Positions 1 to 13,496 of a stretch of 64,000 nt of DNA are shown here, one piece after another (position 1 is the first letter of the stretch; each line of letters opens with the position of its first letter). A program made the position numbers and the translations under genes. Location: the NCBI GenBank assembly GCA_019188255.1, contig JAETXT010000014.1, positions 992,001 to 1,056,000 of the forward strand, read 5' to 3'. This stretch comes from Verticillium longisporum. Its lineage: Eukaryota; Ascomycota; Sordariomycetes; Glomerellales; Plectosphaerellaceae. Under the pieces are notes generated by a model. That model worked only from the letters and a program-made list of their open reading frames with translations, had not been told where the DNA came from and did not search any database.

Positions 1-2152
1 GCACAGTTGCTGGGAGACCTGACAGCCCAGACGAAAGACCCATATCCAGATTGGAAGAAGGGCGATCCCGTACCCTATGCCGCACTCTGCAAGACATTCT
101 CACTGGTCGAGCTCACAACAAAGCGACTGGAAATCATGGCGCATTGCTCAAAGTTCCTCCGTCAGGTCTTGCGTCTCACACCCGACGACCTGCTCCCCAC
201 AGTCCTCCTCATGATCAACAAACTTGCACCAGATTATGCGGGCATTGAACTCGGCATCGGAGAATCTCTCATCATGAAGGCAATTGGCGAGTCGACAGGC
301 CGTACCCTTCAGATCATCAAGCAGGACCAAAAGGAGATTGGTGATCTCGGTCTCGTAGCCGTGAAGAGCAGGTCCACTCAACCTACCATGTTCAAGCCCA
401 AGCCTCTCACTGTCCGGGGCGTGCACAAGGGTCTCATGGGTATCGCTACGGTGACGGGCAATGGCGCGCAAGGCCGCAAAGTTGATGGAATCAAGAAGCT
501 TCTTTCTTCCGCAGACGCAGCTGGCGGAAAGGTGGATATCTCGAAGGACAAGGGCGGACCGAGCGAGGCCAAGTTCTTGATCCGCTTCCTCGAGGGCAAG
601 CTTCGTCTCGGCCTCGCTGAGAGGACTGTTCTGGTCTCCCTGGCTCAGGCTGTCGTGAACCACGAGGCTTCTGTCAAGGACCTTGTTGCGAGCCCCGAGG
701 ATGTTGAAAAGGCCGAGGCCATGCTCAAGACGGTTTACAGGTAAGGACCTCAACCGATTCTTCCAACTTCAACTACTAACCAAACCTAGCGAGCTCCCCA
801 GCTACGATGTGATCATCCCCGCCATGGTTGAGCACGGCATCATGAACCTCCGCGAACACTGCAAACTCAAGCCTGGTGTGCCTTTGAAGCCCATGTTGGC
901 CAAGCCCACTAAAGCTATCACCGAAGTCCTAGATCGCTTTGAGAACCAGACATTTACCTGCGAATACAAGTACGACGGTGAGCGGGCTCAGATTCACTAC
1001 GTCGCCAAGTCCGCGGATGAGGAGCTCAGCCAGTCCATGCCCGGCGCAACGAAGGAGGCAGCCAACGGTGTCGCCAACATCTTCTCGAGGAACTCAGAAG
1101 ATCTGTCCAAGAAGTATCCCGACATTCTCGCCAAACTCCATACTTGGGTCAAGCCTGACACCAAGAGCTTCGTTCTCGACTGCGAAACTGTTGCTTGGGA
1201 CGTTGTAGAGAAGAAGGTTCTTCCGTTTCAGCAGCTGATGACGCGGAAGAAGAAGGACGTCAAGATTGAGGATGTCAAGGTCAAGGTGTGCGTTTTCGCG
1301 TTTGATCTGCTCTACCTCAACGGTGAGGCTCTGGTTGAGAAGTCTCTTCGTCATCGTCGTGATCTGATGGTCGAGGCCTTCGCACCTGTGGAGGGCGAGT
1401 TCTCGCTCGCCACGTCTATGGATGGCCAGGAGCTCGAGCAGATCCAAGAGTTCTTGGATGAGAGTGTCAAGGCTTCCTGTGAGGGTCTTATGGTCAAGAT
1501 GCTGGACGGCACGGAGAGTGGATACGAGCCCAGCAAAAGGAGTCGCAACTGGCTCAAGGTAAGCAAACTCCTCTGCCCCGAACACATGTCTTGACAGAAA
1601 TGCTAACCCGCACTAGATCAAGAAGGACTATCTCGCCGGTATTGGCGACTCGCTCGATCTCGTTGTTCTGGGTGCGTACCACGGCAAAGGTAAACGTACG
1701 TCTGTCTACGGAGCCTTCCTCCTCGCCTGTTACAACCCATCAGGCGAGGTCTACGAAACGGTCTGCAACATCGGCACCGGCTTCTCAGAAGCCGTCCTCG
1801 AGGAGCTTCACAAGCAGCTTTCCGAGGTTGTCATTGACCGCCCGAAGCCCTTTACTCCCACTCGGCCGGCGGCCAGCACCAGCCTGACGTTTGGTTCGAG
1901 CCCCGCTATGTCTGGGAGGTCAAGACGGCGGATCTGACGCTCAGCCCGCGCTACAAGGCCGGCGCCAAGGAAGGCGTCGATCCGTCGGGCGAGAAGGGCA
2001 TCTCGCTCCGCTTCCCGCGTTTCATCAAGATTCGCGATGACAAGAAGCCGGACGAGGCGACGAGCAGCCGTCAAGTTGCCGAGATGTACCGAAAGCAGGA
2101 GTCTGTGACCAAGAGCAAGGGACCAGCTGTCGATGATGACTTTGAGTACTAG
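1..2152 (+). CDS. CDC9: DNA ligase I (ATP-dependent), 5' truncated by window edge
   Basis: ATP-dependent DNA ligase that joins Okazaki fragments and completes excision repair in the nucleus. The frame is open from base 1, so the N-terminus lies outside. The visible part holds the DNA-binding domain, then the adenylation domain with motif I KYDGER (catalytic lysine, about 968-985), FVLDCE, CEGLMVK (motif IV) and NWLK/IKKDYL (motif V), then the OB-fold. Exons are 1-740, 790-1558 and 1617-2152; intron 1 has a TACTAAC branch point. After PKPF the frame breaks by one missing base in TTT at 1851-1853. It then resumes as [20 protein letters not shown] and ends at TAG 2150-2152. The break is probably a sequencing error because the gene is essential. 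About 681 residues are visible. It is convergent with the CLC gene. Confidence 0.95.
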
Positions 2153-2677
2153 TTGTTGAGTTTTGAAGGGGAATCGCCTGTGGCAGATAGGAGATGATGC
2201 GGGAGGTGTATGGAGACGCTGCAGGTTGTTGCTACTATTTGCCATATCTACATGACGAAAGGCGGCTGCATTGCTGGAGGTCTAGGCGCGAGGCGTTTTT
2301 ATGAGAATACCACCGTCGACTGGTGTGAGGATTGTCCAATTTTTTTTCTGGCAACTTTCTCATGAGTATGGCTGACATTGTGAATCCAAGTATCAAGAAC
2401 GGCAGCTCCCCTTTCTCGTCGTCTTGTTGCCACACCAAACCTCGTAGCTGTTTCCAAGAAAGAAATAATTACTGCGACGCTTGGCGCAGTCCAACAATGG
2501 ACGCTCGCTGCACGTCTCCCTATATCTTACAAGCAAAGGGTGATTGCAGCTCCTGAACCGCAGCGGTCACCAGTTCACCGCGAAAAGAGGAGGAAAATGA
2601 GCAACACATAATGCGAGGCAGAAAGTCATATTGGTCGTGACACTAGCACCGTCTATCAGATGTACACACAATTATCA
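2153..2677. other. Intergenic spacer between convergent genes
   Basis: This 525-nt stretch separates the 3' ends of the ligase and CLC genes. It should hold both 3' UTRs and poly(A) signals. I see no coding potential in it; the short open frames overlap each other without codon bias. Confidence 0.6.
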
Positions 2678-5639
2678 TCACAGCATGGGCCCCCGCTCAT
2701 GCGCAGGACTCATGGCTTCGCTCCCACTCCGCTCTCGTAACAAGCCCTCGGCCTCGCCGTCGCCATTCTCCCTGGTGATCCCAGTCTCCACGGTGCCGTC
2801 CCGGCCAGACGTCCCCGCCGTGCGCCTCGTCTCGTCCGCCCCGTTGAGGACGTACCACACGTCCTTCTTGGTCAGCAGACCCTGCAGCACGCCTCTGTCG
2901 GCGAACAGGACGTAGCGCAGCCCCAGCTTTTGAAAGTACGACACGACGAGGTGCAGGTTCGCGCGCGACGGCAGGGTGATGGGCGTCTGGTCCATCCAGG
3001 GACGGAGATCGAGCGTGGCGCTCGGGTCGGCCATGGGCTGGTGGGTGAAGAACGCCTCCGTCTCGGGCGGCAGGGAGCGAGGGGGCTGGGCCGAGGAGCG
3101 GAGGTTGTAGGAGAGTTCGGCGCGGGAGATGTAACCGAGGAGGATGGCCTCGCGGGGGTCGGAGATAACGGGGAAGCCGCGGTGCGGGTTGGCGTCGAGA
3201 ATGGCCGTTAGCGATGCAATAGTGTGGCCGGTCGCCGTGAGGACCACGAGGTCTTCGATGCGGGTGATGACCTGTGCGGCGGGGATATCGGGGATCTGCG
3301 CCGTCTCGGCGTCCGAGTTGTCGAGGAAGGGGTATTCGTTGAAGTGAATCCAGGACTCGTAGATGCCGCGGCGAGAGAACGCGTCACCTACCCACTTCGA
3401 GATCATGACGGCCACCATCATCGGCAGGACATATGTCAAGGCGCCAGTGAGTTCGAACATGATGACGACAATGGACACGGTCATTCGGGTGACGCCTGCG
3501 AGGGTAGCCGCCGCGCCAACCACGGCGTACGTCGCTGGCGTAATACAAGGTATGTCGGGTGCACAGGAACCAAAGGCAAAGAAGTTGGGGTGGTTCTTGA
3601 CCCAGATCTCCATGATGATGCCAACAGCCCGGCCGGTCAGGGCACCAATGGCCATTGAAGGCAAGATGATGCCGGCAGGAAGTTGCAGACCGAATGTGAT
3701 CGCCGCCAGAAGGAAGCCAAGAATAGCAGCGAAGAGGAGCAGGACAATGGTGCTGGCGGAGGCCGCACCTGTCTTGCAGAGGCCTATCTTGTCTTCGGAG
3801 TGTTTGCCGCATTCGATGAAGAGGTTAGACACTAGTTCAGAAGACTGAATCTTCATGTAGAAATTGGGAAAGTTGACCAGGGCTGTCAGAAGCGCAACGG
3901 CAATAACCTGGACAATGGGTCCAGGGAGCCATGTCGATCTCTTCTTCCAACGGGCCACGGCCATGTTGGCCTTGATGAAAAGGCCACCGTAGATTCCCTG
4001 GGAATGTCAGCAAAAACTTTTTGTTCAGGGCATCGTCCAAGTACGTACGCCAATGATACCAAGGATGGCATAAGGGATAATTTCGAAATCCGTCCACTCT
4101 GTGCTGACCTCAGCCTCGTACAAGACGAGCTTTCCGGTGCGGAAGGGGTCGAGAGCCTGAAGCATGACAGCGGCAGTCATGGCGCAGACAAAACTCTGCC
4201 ACATTGTCTTGTCCGGAAAGTAGTAGGATATTTGCTATCCGTCGTCAGTACCCATGTCCGTCAGACGTGTCAGACTAGAGATGGCTTACCTCGAGACAGA
4301 ACAACACGCCACCGATGGGCGAACCAAACGCAACCGAGATCCCAGATGCCGCAGCAGCAGAGAGAACTTCTCTTTTTCGAGCTGGGGTATACATGTCAGG
4401 AGGTGCCGTTCCAAATGAAGTCATCGTGACTTACCCTCATTGTCGTTGATGTTGCTGAACAGCTTAATAAACAGGTTCGCGCAACAGCACGCAACGTGGA
4501 CCAGGGGGCCTTCCTTGCCCAGCCACATCCCAGAGGCTACGGCAAGACACTTCACAGCTGTCAGTCTGAGGCGGAGAGGTAGCAGCATAGTGAAGACGAA
4601 CCAAGCCCAAAGATTTTGTCACTAAAGTCCATCCACCCAGGAACCTGCGAATAACGAAGCCGCCCAGAACCGTCTTGATCTCGGGTATACCGCTATGCTT
4701 AGCATAAATACCATACTCCTGGACCAGAACTGCCGCTGAAAAGGCAAGAAATACCTGTGCGCAAGTTAGTCGGAGAAGGGCCACATGATCTACGCAAAGA
4801 GTCACGGACTGAAAAGATGAGAAACACGATGTACTCTATGATCCAAGCCCCGCCCTTGGACGCCACGCCAAACGCCTTGGCCCAGGGAGTCCAACCGGCG
4901 CACTTTGATGACTCGTCATACCCCCAGCAGCAGAACGCCTTGTTGAGATGGAACGCTCCGCCTTCGGGGCCGCTGGAGCAATAGCCCGTCTTGAGACCAC
5001 CTAGCCAATCCGTGGTGACATCGATGCCCGCAGCGACAGTGCCCACGGCTAGACCGGTAAGGATCAAGATGAGCCAAACCTGGCTCGCGTCCGCAAATCT
5101 CCGGAAGAGCCCCATGAGACCGTGGGCGCTCGAGTGAAGCACGCGCAAGCGCTGGCGCTCCTTGGTGTATTCAAAGATCCAGTCGATCGCCGTCATGTCT
5201 TCGTAGCCTACTCTCCTCCCAGGGCCCTCGTGGTACCAGTCGGTTGGCGAGGCATCTTTCGCAGGTCGGTTGAAAGCCTCTCTGACATCCTCGTCTGCGC
5301 CAGTAGAGGCAAAGCCGTCAAGCATGAAGCTTGGTCGGGGGTCGTTGACCTCGGCGTCGAATTGGCCGTATCGTTCCCTGGTCGTCCTGTCAGGGAGGAC
5401 AGAAAGCGCGCGGGCGCAGAGAATATGCCTTGCTTCTGTTTCCTCTTGAATGACATCGGCCCCTCTAAGCTTCCTCGAATCGTGCCCTGAGCCAGGACAT
5501 CGCGATCGTCATGATTGCCGTCGTCGAACAGGTCGTCCAACTCGTCGCTGTCGTCTGGATTCGAGTGCGGTTGAGCGGTTCGATCGGGAGAGCGCGAGGA
5601 TGATGAGGCGGCTGTGTTGTTTCCGTACGGGCCAGCCAT
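2678..5639 (-). CDS. CLC-family chloride channel / Cl-/H+ antiporter with CBS pair
   Basis: Membrane chloride transporter, likely of Golgi/endosome/vacuole type like yeast Gef1. Exons on the minus strand are 5639-4810, 4754-4602, 4549-4435, 4381-4290, 4234-4049 and 3997-2678, with CTAAC/CTGAC branch points in several introns. Selectivity-filter motifs are [18 protein letters not shown] (gating glutamate) and [12 protein letters not shown]. About ten hydrophobic segments follow a soluble acidic N-terminus, and two C-terminal CBS motifs are seen (around [11 protein letters not shown] and [12 protein letters not shown]). Starting at MAGPYGNN, the frame must shift by one base near 5473-5477 (between AQGTIR and [11 protein letters not shown]), probably a sequencing error; the joined protein is about 898 residues. 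The first donor, GTCCGT, is unusual. The gene is divergent from the neurochondrin gene. Confidence 0.88.
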
Positions 5640-5951
5640 GTTTCGAGGCTGGCGGCATTGATCCAAGGTTGTGGTGCCTGTCGCAATCGTGGATCGCGGC
5701 GGCCCTGAAGCAAGTGCTTGATGACGAGACAGTAGGCAATGTTGCATCCACAGGGGGTCAAGCTCGAGCCACATTTGTGGCGCCTGAACCCATTGCCGGC
5801 GCTAGCCTCTTTTCTGACTCGGCGACGCCTCTGAAGCCTCATCGCATCGTTCATCACGAAGCGTCTTTCAAGTCTACAGCGTTCGACGAGGAAGCAACCT
5901 GTATTGACATTCGAACCATTCTGTATTGTGTGTGCTTTGGTGTCAATAGAG
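5640..5951. promoter_or_regulatory. Bidirectional promoter region, CLC / neurochondrin
   Basis: The 312-nt gap between the two start codons must contain both promoters. I see no clear TATA box. Small frames on both strands cross it but show no conserved features. Confidence 0.5.
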
Positions 5952-7978
5952 ATGGCAGAAGCGTCTGCTGACGCCAAAGGGCCGGTGGACCCCCAAAGAC
6001 CCCAGTCCGGCACCAACACAAATGTTTCGATTTTGGATAACATCCGGGCATCACTGAAGCGAAAGGATGATACTTCAAGATTCGTCGGGTTGACGATGCT
6101 CAGATCCTTTCTTGACTCTTCCTCAGAGCTCAAAGACGACGAAGCAATTATCTTATCATTATGGGACGCAATATCCCCTAAGTTTCTTGATCGTCTCCTG
6201 AAGTCAAAGGGTGGTCAGAACGACCAGCAGTCTACGCTCGACTTGGGCGTGCTGGTCATTCACAAATTTACACAGCTGCTCCCTGAAGAATCGAAGCGAG
6301 ACAATAAACTGGTCGGCAGGATATCGGTCCTAGTTGCTACCGTTTTGCGCAGGTAAAGTCTGCTGTCTAGACACACATGGCGCATCCACTGACATGCAAT
6401 GTTGGACAGTTCCGAAGAGACGACGCAGCTCATTATCCAGACTCTGCTCGAGCTCGTGGCCTTCTCAGAAGGCGCCAAGTCTTTTATAGCCATAGAAGAT
6501 CCCAGCCCCTTGATCGAGATCGCCCCCAGTCAGCCTCTGGCCCTCGAGGTTTTTGACTTGGCGTGGATCAATTGCATGGCAGGAAGTACGGACCGAACAT
6601 CACTACGGCCAGTCATCGACGAAAGTATTAAGGGCCTTGTATCATCATTCAAGGGTACTGATGGCGTGACTCTTCTGCGCTTCCTGGGCAACTTTCTCAG
6701 GAGGTCTCATCCCGAAGTGAGTCAGACCAAATGCTGCTTCAAGGTGTAAGTGGCTGACATTTTGCAGGGCCTTCCGCTCAACCCTACTTGGATTAAGCCG
6801 ATTGTGAACTATACCCGAGATCTACTTACCAATAAACCCAATCCTGAAGCCAGGAATTCATATACGCTAGTCTCTGCCTCGCTGCTCGAGGTGTATCCTA
6901 CTGAGGCGTCACGTCTCCTTTTCACAAATGATATCAAGGCGGACCGACCCTTCGCCTACCTGTTTATCACTCTTGTGCTCACAGAAATTCGAGCAGTAAC
7001 GCCTCGGCTTCTCTCACTCCTCAACGATCCCAGCTATCCGGACACCGCCAAAAGACTAGGATCCGCCTTTGATATCATTACCCACTTCGTTGGCTATCTG
7101 ATTAGAGCCATGGATGCCACGGCCAACGGCGAAGACGACCCATCTCTCATGCCGGCGGAGTACCTGCTCAAGCTGCGCACAAGTATCTCCGAAACCATGT
7201 CTCTGGCCATCGAGTTCCTCCGCGATCGGTATGATGCTTCCGTCGCCGGCGCAATGGGCCTGCATCCCGATGCTCGCCCGAACGCTCCGGACCAGTGGCA
7301 AGACACACTGCCCATCGCCTGGGATTCTTCCAAGGACGTTATCGACAACGACCCTCTCATCCTCGCAGAAATCCGTGCCCTCGCCATCTGGCTCCGCGAA
7401 GACGACAACAAACTCCTGCGGAAAGAGGCTGCCGGCCTGACGGACATGTTCATGGACCTCTACCAGGCCAGCTCCCCGAGAGACTCGACTTTCGATCTCC
7501 CATACTCGTCGCCCTGGAGGGTGTCGTTTTTGAGAACAAGGGCGTCGATGCCTTTGGGGCGAACGGCGGGTGGAAGATTCTCAGCCACGATCTCGTCAAG
7601 ATCCTCCAGGGCGTACCTTCTGCGCGAGACGACCGAGAATCGTCTCGTGGCATGGAGATCGTACGCATTCTGCTTCCCTTTTCCGAGGCGGAAGAAAACG
7701 GCACAGAGGAAGACTGGATGGGCCTGGTCACGGCGATCGCAGCATGGGCGCCTCCTGATGGAGCGCAGCCGCTCGTGGACCAGGAGATGCAGGCGGCAGT
7801 GTTGCAACTGGCTACTTCGCTGCTGACGAACGCGCATGAGGGTATGCGAAAGCGCTACGTTCACTCGACGGCTGCCATTGTCGAGATTGCGCGTCATTTG
7901 AGGGACCAGGTTGATGAGGGAGATGGGTCTCTGAGAGAATCACTAGATGATGTGGTAGTCACGCTAGAGTCGCTATGA
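5952..7978 (+). CDS. Neurochondrin-family protein
   Basis: Predicted all-helical ARM-like protein of the neurochondrin family; its molecular role in fungi is not established. Exons are 5952-6352, 6410-6716 and 6768-7978, all with GT-AG borders and a CTGAC branch point in introns 1 and 2. The start at MAEASADAKG is the first in-frame ATG. Recognisable segments are NIRASLKRKDDTSRFVGL at the N-terminus, SSEETTQLIIQTLLELVAFS in exon 2, and the long helical exon 3. One base is missing in the C run at 7474-7477, switching the frame between QASSP and ERLDFRSPILVALEGVVF; the joined protein is about 639 residues. The frame ends at TGA 7976-7978. Family assignment is from recall of the sequence pattern. 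Confidence 0.75.
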
Positions 7979-8342
7979 TGAGCTTTGACGCGATGATCAG
8001 CCTCACGAGGCATTGGGTATGCTCTAGCTGCTACAACTTCGAGGGCTTCAATGGCGGGCGAGAGGCCTGAATGCTACTTCTGGGTGCATACACTGCGGTG
8101 CGTCTTGATGCAGTTCCACGGCTGCTAAGCCGAACATGGTGACAAGCGAGATCGTCTGTCGAACAATCACATGATGTTCTCATCTTCTCTGGGAGATGTA
8201 GTTCCGGCATAGCCTCAAGGCGAAATGCCATTGGGTTGTTCGTCCGAGAATGGAAATTGCAAAAGTCTAGGCTAATGAGTTCATGGCCTACCATGATGCT
8301 GATGCTTAACCTCAGATCGGCACTTACATGCCTACTCGTGCC
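7979..8342. other. Intergenic spacer between convergent genes
   Basis: This 364-nt stretch lies between the convergent neurochondrin and Vma22-like genes and presumably holds two 3' UTRs. I see nothing else in it. Confidence 0.5.
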
Positions 8343-8930
8343 TCACGGAGCCTCCACCGGGACTCCAGATGCGGCCCCGTTCTTCTGCGTCGCGATCTCA
8401 GCCTTGGCTCTCTTCTTCCGAGCCCTGCGAATCTGAATCTCCAGGTCCTTCATCTCCGCATCCACCGTCACGAGCTGCGGCACAATATCCTCTACCGCAC
8501 GGACGGCCTGCGCCTGCGCCTGCCGCAGCGGCATGGGTGCCAGGATGCCGAACCAGCGCAGCGGGTCCCTCGGGCGCGGCTTGGTCGTCTTCTCCTCCGC
8601 CTGCGTCTCAGTCGAGGCCTCGTGCTCGTCCTCATGCTTGGCCTCAGGCTCCGGCGCGGGCTTGGGCTGCTCGGGCTCATCGACGAGGATGGATGAGAAG
8701 CGCGGCGCGTCGCTGTCTGAGCCCTCAACATCCAGAATGCGCGTGGCCTGCATCCGCTCGTCGTAGTAGTCCGGGCCGTACCGCACGCCGCGCTCTGCGG
8801 AGAAGTTGGCGCGCGCCAGGTTCTGGTACACAGCGGACTGGACTTCGTTGAGGGCGGCGCGGAGGTTCGTGTACTGGTCTAGAAGACCGAGATAGCGCTC
8901 TAGAAGCTCATCGATATGATCGGTATCCAT
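8343..8930 (-). CDS. VMA22: Vma22-like V-ATPase assembly factor (CCDC115 family)
   Basis: Likely ER-located factor that helps assemble the V-ATPase Vo sector, as Vma22 does in yeast. It is a single exon of 195 residues from MDTDHIDELL, chosen because the helical N-terminus typical of the family starts there; an upstream in-frame ATG would add 24 unconserved residues. The N-terminal coiled coil (LLERYLGLLDQYTNLRAAL) is followed by ANFSAERGVRYGPDYYDERM. An acidic, Glu/Lys-rich low-complexity linker comes next. The hallmark C-terminal segment DPLRWFGILAPMPLRQAQ precedes a second amphipathic helix and a basic RRARKKRAK patch. The DPhxWFG-hL motif is the main basis for the assignment. Confidence 0.8.
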   Translation of the reverse strand: MDTDHIDELLERYLGLLDQYTNLRAALNEVQSAVYQNLARANFSAERGVRYGPDYYDERMQATRILDVEGSDSDAPRFSSILVDEPEQPKPAPEPEAKHEDEHEASTETQAEEKTTKPRPRDPLRWFGILAPMPLRQAQAQAVRAVEDIVPQLVTVDAEMKDLEIQIRRARKKRAKAEIATQKNGAASGVPVEAP

Positions 8931-11416
8931 GGTGGCAGCTCTGTGAAATGTTGCTGGTGCCAGATGAAGGTGGTGGCTGAGTGGTCCTGACGTGCTTCCC
9001 ACGGCGGTATTCGCTCAGTTGTTCTTCTGCGGTGATGTAGTGATGAACTGATTCCAGATAAAAACCGAGCTGCCCCTGAATGTCGTATTTGCCCTGGTTC
9101 GTGAAAATGGCGACGACGATCTTGTGCCAGATGGGCATCCGAGTAGTTACCTCCATGCTCATGGCTGCCTACGTCCATTGTGGACCGGTACTCCCAGGAC
9201 GCCTCTGCACAGACCACTGCCCTACAGCCTTGGTCGAGGTCTGTGCGCACTCGTGTTCATTCCCCCGTCACAATCATCGGCAGGGACGTCGATCAGACTG
9301 TCCATCCACCAGGGTAAAATTCAACTCTATCCTACCAATTGTCTGGGGACCCAGATCAGACATGAGGCGATTCTGTATCATTTTTGCAGCTTGAGTCATG
9401 ATATGTCCTGATTTTGTCAACCACTGTTTCTGATTTGGACTCATCTTGGCACCAATCTCCCCGGGTTACATCGACCCTCGAGATCGAGGGGCTGGCTTTG
9501 CATGGGGGGAAACGATTTACTCCGAACTTCGGTTTTCACGCTTCACCATGGCCAGAGGGCAGGAAAGTACCATGTATCGTTGAGAATTAACGATCAGACG
9601 AAGTCATGTTGCCTCCAGAGACGTACCTCGCAAGATGCTGACCGCTGCCTCCATGTCGTGGACGCCCGTGGCGGCACCAACGATGCTGGAAGCCTTCGCT
9701 TCCAGGAAGCTTCCCTTGCCCCTGCGACATGATCTACCCATGCCGGGTTCCATTGCCTCGTGCTTATCATCGTCGCGTGCCGTCGTCTCGGTGCGGCCTT
9801 CGTTATGCCATACTGTGGATGCAGATCACTGTAGCCAGGGTGATTGCCATGTAAACATGGCTATCACACGGGGGCAATCCATCCCTAACATGATGAAGTA
9901 GATGGTACCGAGGCATATTGCGCTTTGGCTTCTGTGAATGGCCTCCGAACGACAAAAGGCAGATAGACGCTGTCAGCCTCCCCGACAGACCTGCGGGAGG
10001 ACCGCATGCCGACAGCACATCAAATCTCGGCTGGACCCATGGTTGACGTTGGATGACTTTAGTGGCAGTCGAGCCACCGCACCTCAACCGGGCGTCAAGG
10101 TCCAGCCATCCAGCTGCCTCGTGTTTCTTGTGAAACATGTATCCCACGCCGAACAACACACGTAGAGATCATTTGGTAAATTGGGCGAGGACACCACGAC
10201 TTACATCCCTTGCATTGTCTTATTCCGCCGCCGCCCATCCTGCCTTTCTGGGCAAAGACGGTACAGTGAGGTTGTCATGGTGAGGCGCGTACATCTCAAT
10301 AATGTACGGCAAGGTTGACCGCTGCGTGGGGTGATACCGCTGGCTGCTGCTGCAGGTAGCCTACCCAATGGCCCAACACCCCAACACCCCAACAGACTAG
10401 CCCACATGGCGAAAGGGCTGGGCCATGCGGCCGTATTGAGGCAGAGCGCATTGAGGCAGCATGGCATTGACGGGACGACGTTAGGAGGCTAAATACATGT
10501 AGGTACGCAACGGAGGAGGAACCGCGTTTCGTTGGTCCGATGGTGCTTCTTTGGGGCTGTCGGTCAATCGCGGCCGTAAGGTTTGGGGGTAGTGTTGGTG
10601 TTAGGCCTTGTCTAGCTGCCTTTGTATGGTCTTTATTCTCACGAAGCCCCCTTGAGCCACTTCGGATGCGCAATCCGTTGCATCTCCTTTCGTTTGGCGT
10701 CTAGGTTTGTGGGCTGATTGAGGAGGTGGAAGCGGAGAGCTTTATCATCACTCTGTACGTTGGGTAATGAACGGAAAGTGAAGCCAAGTCGACAAACAGG
10801 TTGTAAACGAACGTGCTTGCTACGAACGTTGACTACACCATAGCTTCACTGGTACGTTCATTGAACACCTCGCATCGTACCAAGCGAGGCAGGGCCATCG
10901 CTGCCACACAAGTACCGAAGGTACTCATCCACCTTTCACCAATTGGCGACACAAAGGACATGGAACTAGCCTTCTGGAAACACCCATTGACAGTCTTCTC
11001 TGGCCAATGTACTGCAAGGCTGAACCCCCCTGGAGCCACTCCGACCCACCAGCCCGTGTGTGTGGCATCCTCCCCTTTCATTACGGGAGGATACTTGATG
11101 AACTCACCAATTTGAGCTTTCCGCCCAGCCAAGTGAGCGAGAGCGCAGGTACCGTGGAGTCCCTTATCAAATACCTTTCGGCCTAAAACAATCCTCTTAG
11201 AGGTCACTTAGGGTCCCTCGCCAGGCGAGCTTTTTTGTGTTGCAAACTTTCTTTCTTTTTGAACGTCGGCAGGAAAAAAAAAGAAAGCAAAACTGCCCGC
11301 GAACCGAGTTGGTGGTGTGCTGTACTCAAGAGACGTGCAAAATCAAAGACAAAAGGACCCTGCAGACGCGAATCTCATGTGGTGCATTCCCATACCTGGC
11401 TTGCGTGACTGACTGA

Positions 11417-11466
11417 CTACCTGATTGCCTACTTGCCTACGTGCCTACCTCGCTGGGTAGGTAGAG
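11417..11466. repeat. CCTACCT/GGTAGGTA intergenic motif cluster
   Basis: A run of CTACCTG, TGCCTAC and GCCTACCT units is followed by the inverse GGGTAGGTAG. This is one member of a motif family repeated in many spacers of the window. Confidence 0.55.
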
Positions 11467-12140
11467 CCAGCTTCCAATGGGCCCTTGATGGTCGACTCTC
11501 TCTCTCTCTCTCAACTCTTCGTACATGTTTGCTCCCGCCCTCAACTCACCAGTGAGCGTCGTGGACCCCCCCTTTCGCCCTGTCCCCCCTCACTTCACCA
11601 CCCATCCCCGTTGCCTACAGCACCTACCACCCACGAGCCACGCACGCTACCTTGCCTTGCCTGATCCGACCGAGCTCACGGTCATCAAGACGGTTCTTGC
11701 ACACGTCGCGCCCCAGGGCAGTCCTCGTCATTTTACGGGCAAACTTCATCTCCTGGTCGGGCCACTCCAGGAACCGCGAATTGCGACGACCACACTCAAC
11801 ATAACAACAAGACCAAGCCAAAGTCGGCGACGGAATCACGCTATCAAATCACATCACGCCGTCCATCCTCCCAATTCCTATCGCCCCCCCCCTCCCTCCT
11901 CCTTCTGTTCCTGCCAGCCATATCTACCACCGACGACTTCTCGACTTGCAGAACTCAGCGCCCCCCGTTTTTTCTACTCCACTACTGACATCCGCACCCG
12001 CACCTGCCCTGCTGCACCTGCCTGCACCTGCACCAGCACCACCCAGTGAGAGACGCTTATTATTAGGTGCCTTCACGCTGCCCTGCGCCTTGTCTCCGCA
12101 GGCCTTCACGACGATTGCTTGCTCCTTCCACTGCCACGGC

Positions 12141-12186
12141 CACTGCCACTGTTGCTGCCACTGCCACTGTTGCTGCCACTGCCACT
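12141..12186 (+). repeat. 18-nt tandem repeat, about 2.6 copies
   Basis: The unit CACTGCCACTGTTGCTGC repeats perfectly at 12141-12158 and 12159-12176, then partly to 12186. It lies in the CDC42 leader about 220 nt before the start codon. Confidence 0.85.
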
Positions 12187-12404
12187 TTCTACCGCCTGCC
12201 TCGTCCTGCCTCGCCGACCAACCAACCTCATCGCCCGCTTCCGCTTCCATCACCGCCCATCCCCCCCTAAAGGTTTCCGTCTACGATTCACCTGCACCTG
12301 CACCTGCGACCGCCGCAACAACGGAAGGGGTGGTCTTGCATTCTATCTCGGTCTCCTTCGCAAACCCCTCATTCCGGTCTGTCTCTTAGCATCAACAGGT
12401 TACA

Positions 12405-13496
<1,092 letters not shown>

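Larger units (their letters stand above)
8931..12404. other. Long intergenic region and CDC42 leader
   Basis: About 3.5 kb without a convincing gene. Open frames in 9-11.2 kb are short and lack codon bias. The part from about 11.4 kb onward is pyrimidine-rich, as expected for the promoter and long 5' UTR of CDC42. It contains a CT microsatellite (about 11496-11514), CACCTG-type repeats (about 11998-12034 and 12289-12308) and an 18-nt tandem repeat (12141-12186). Three copies of an 8-nt CCAACACC unit lie near 10371-10394. Confidence 0.5.
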
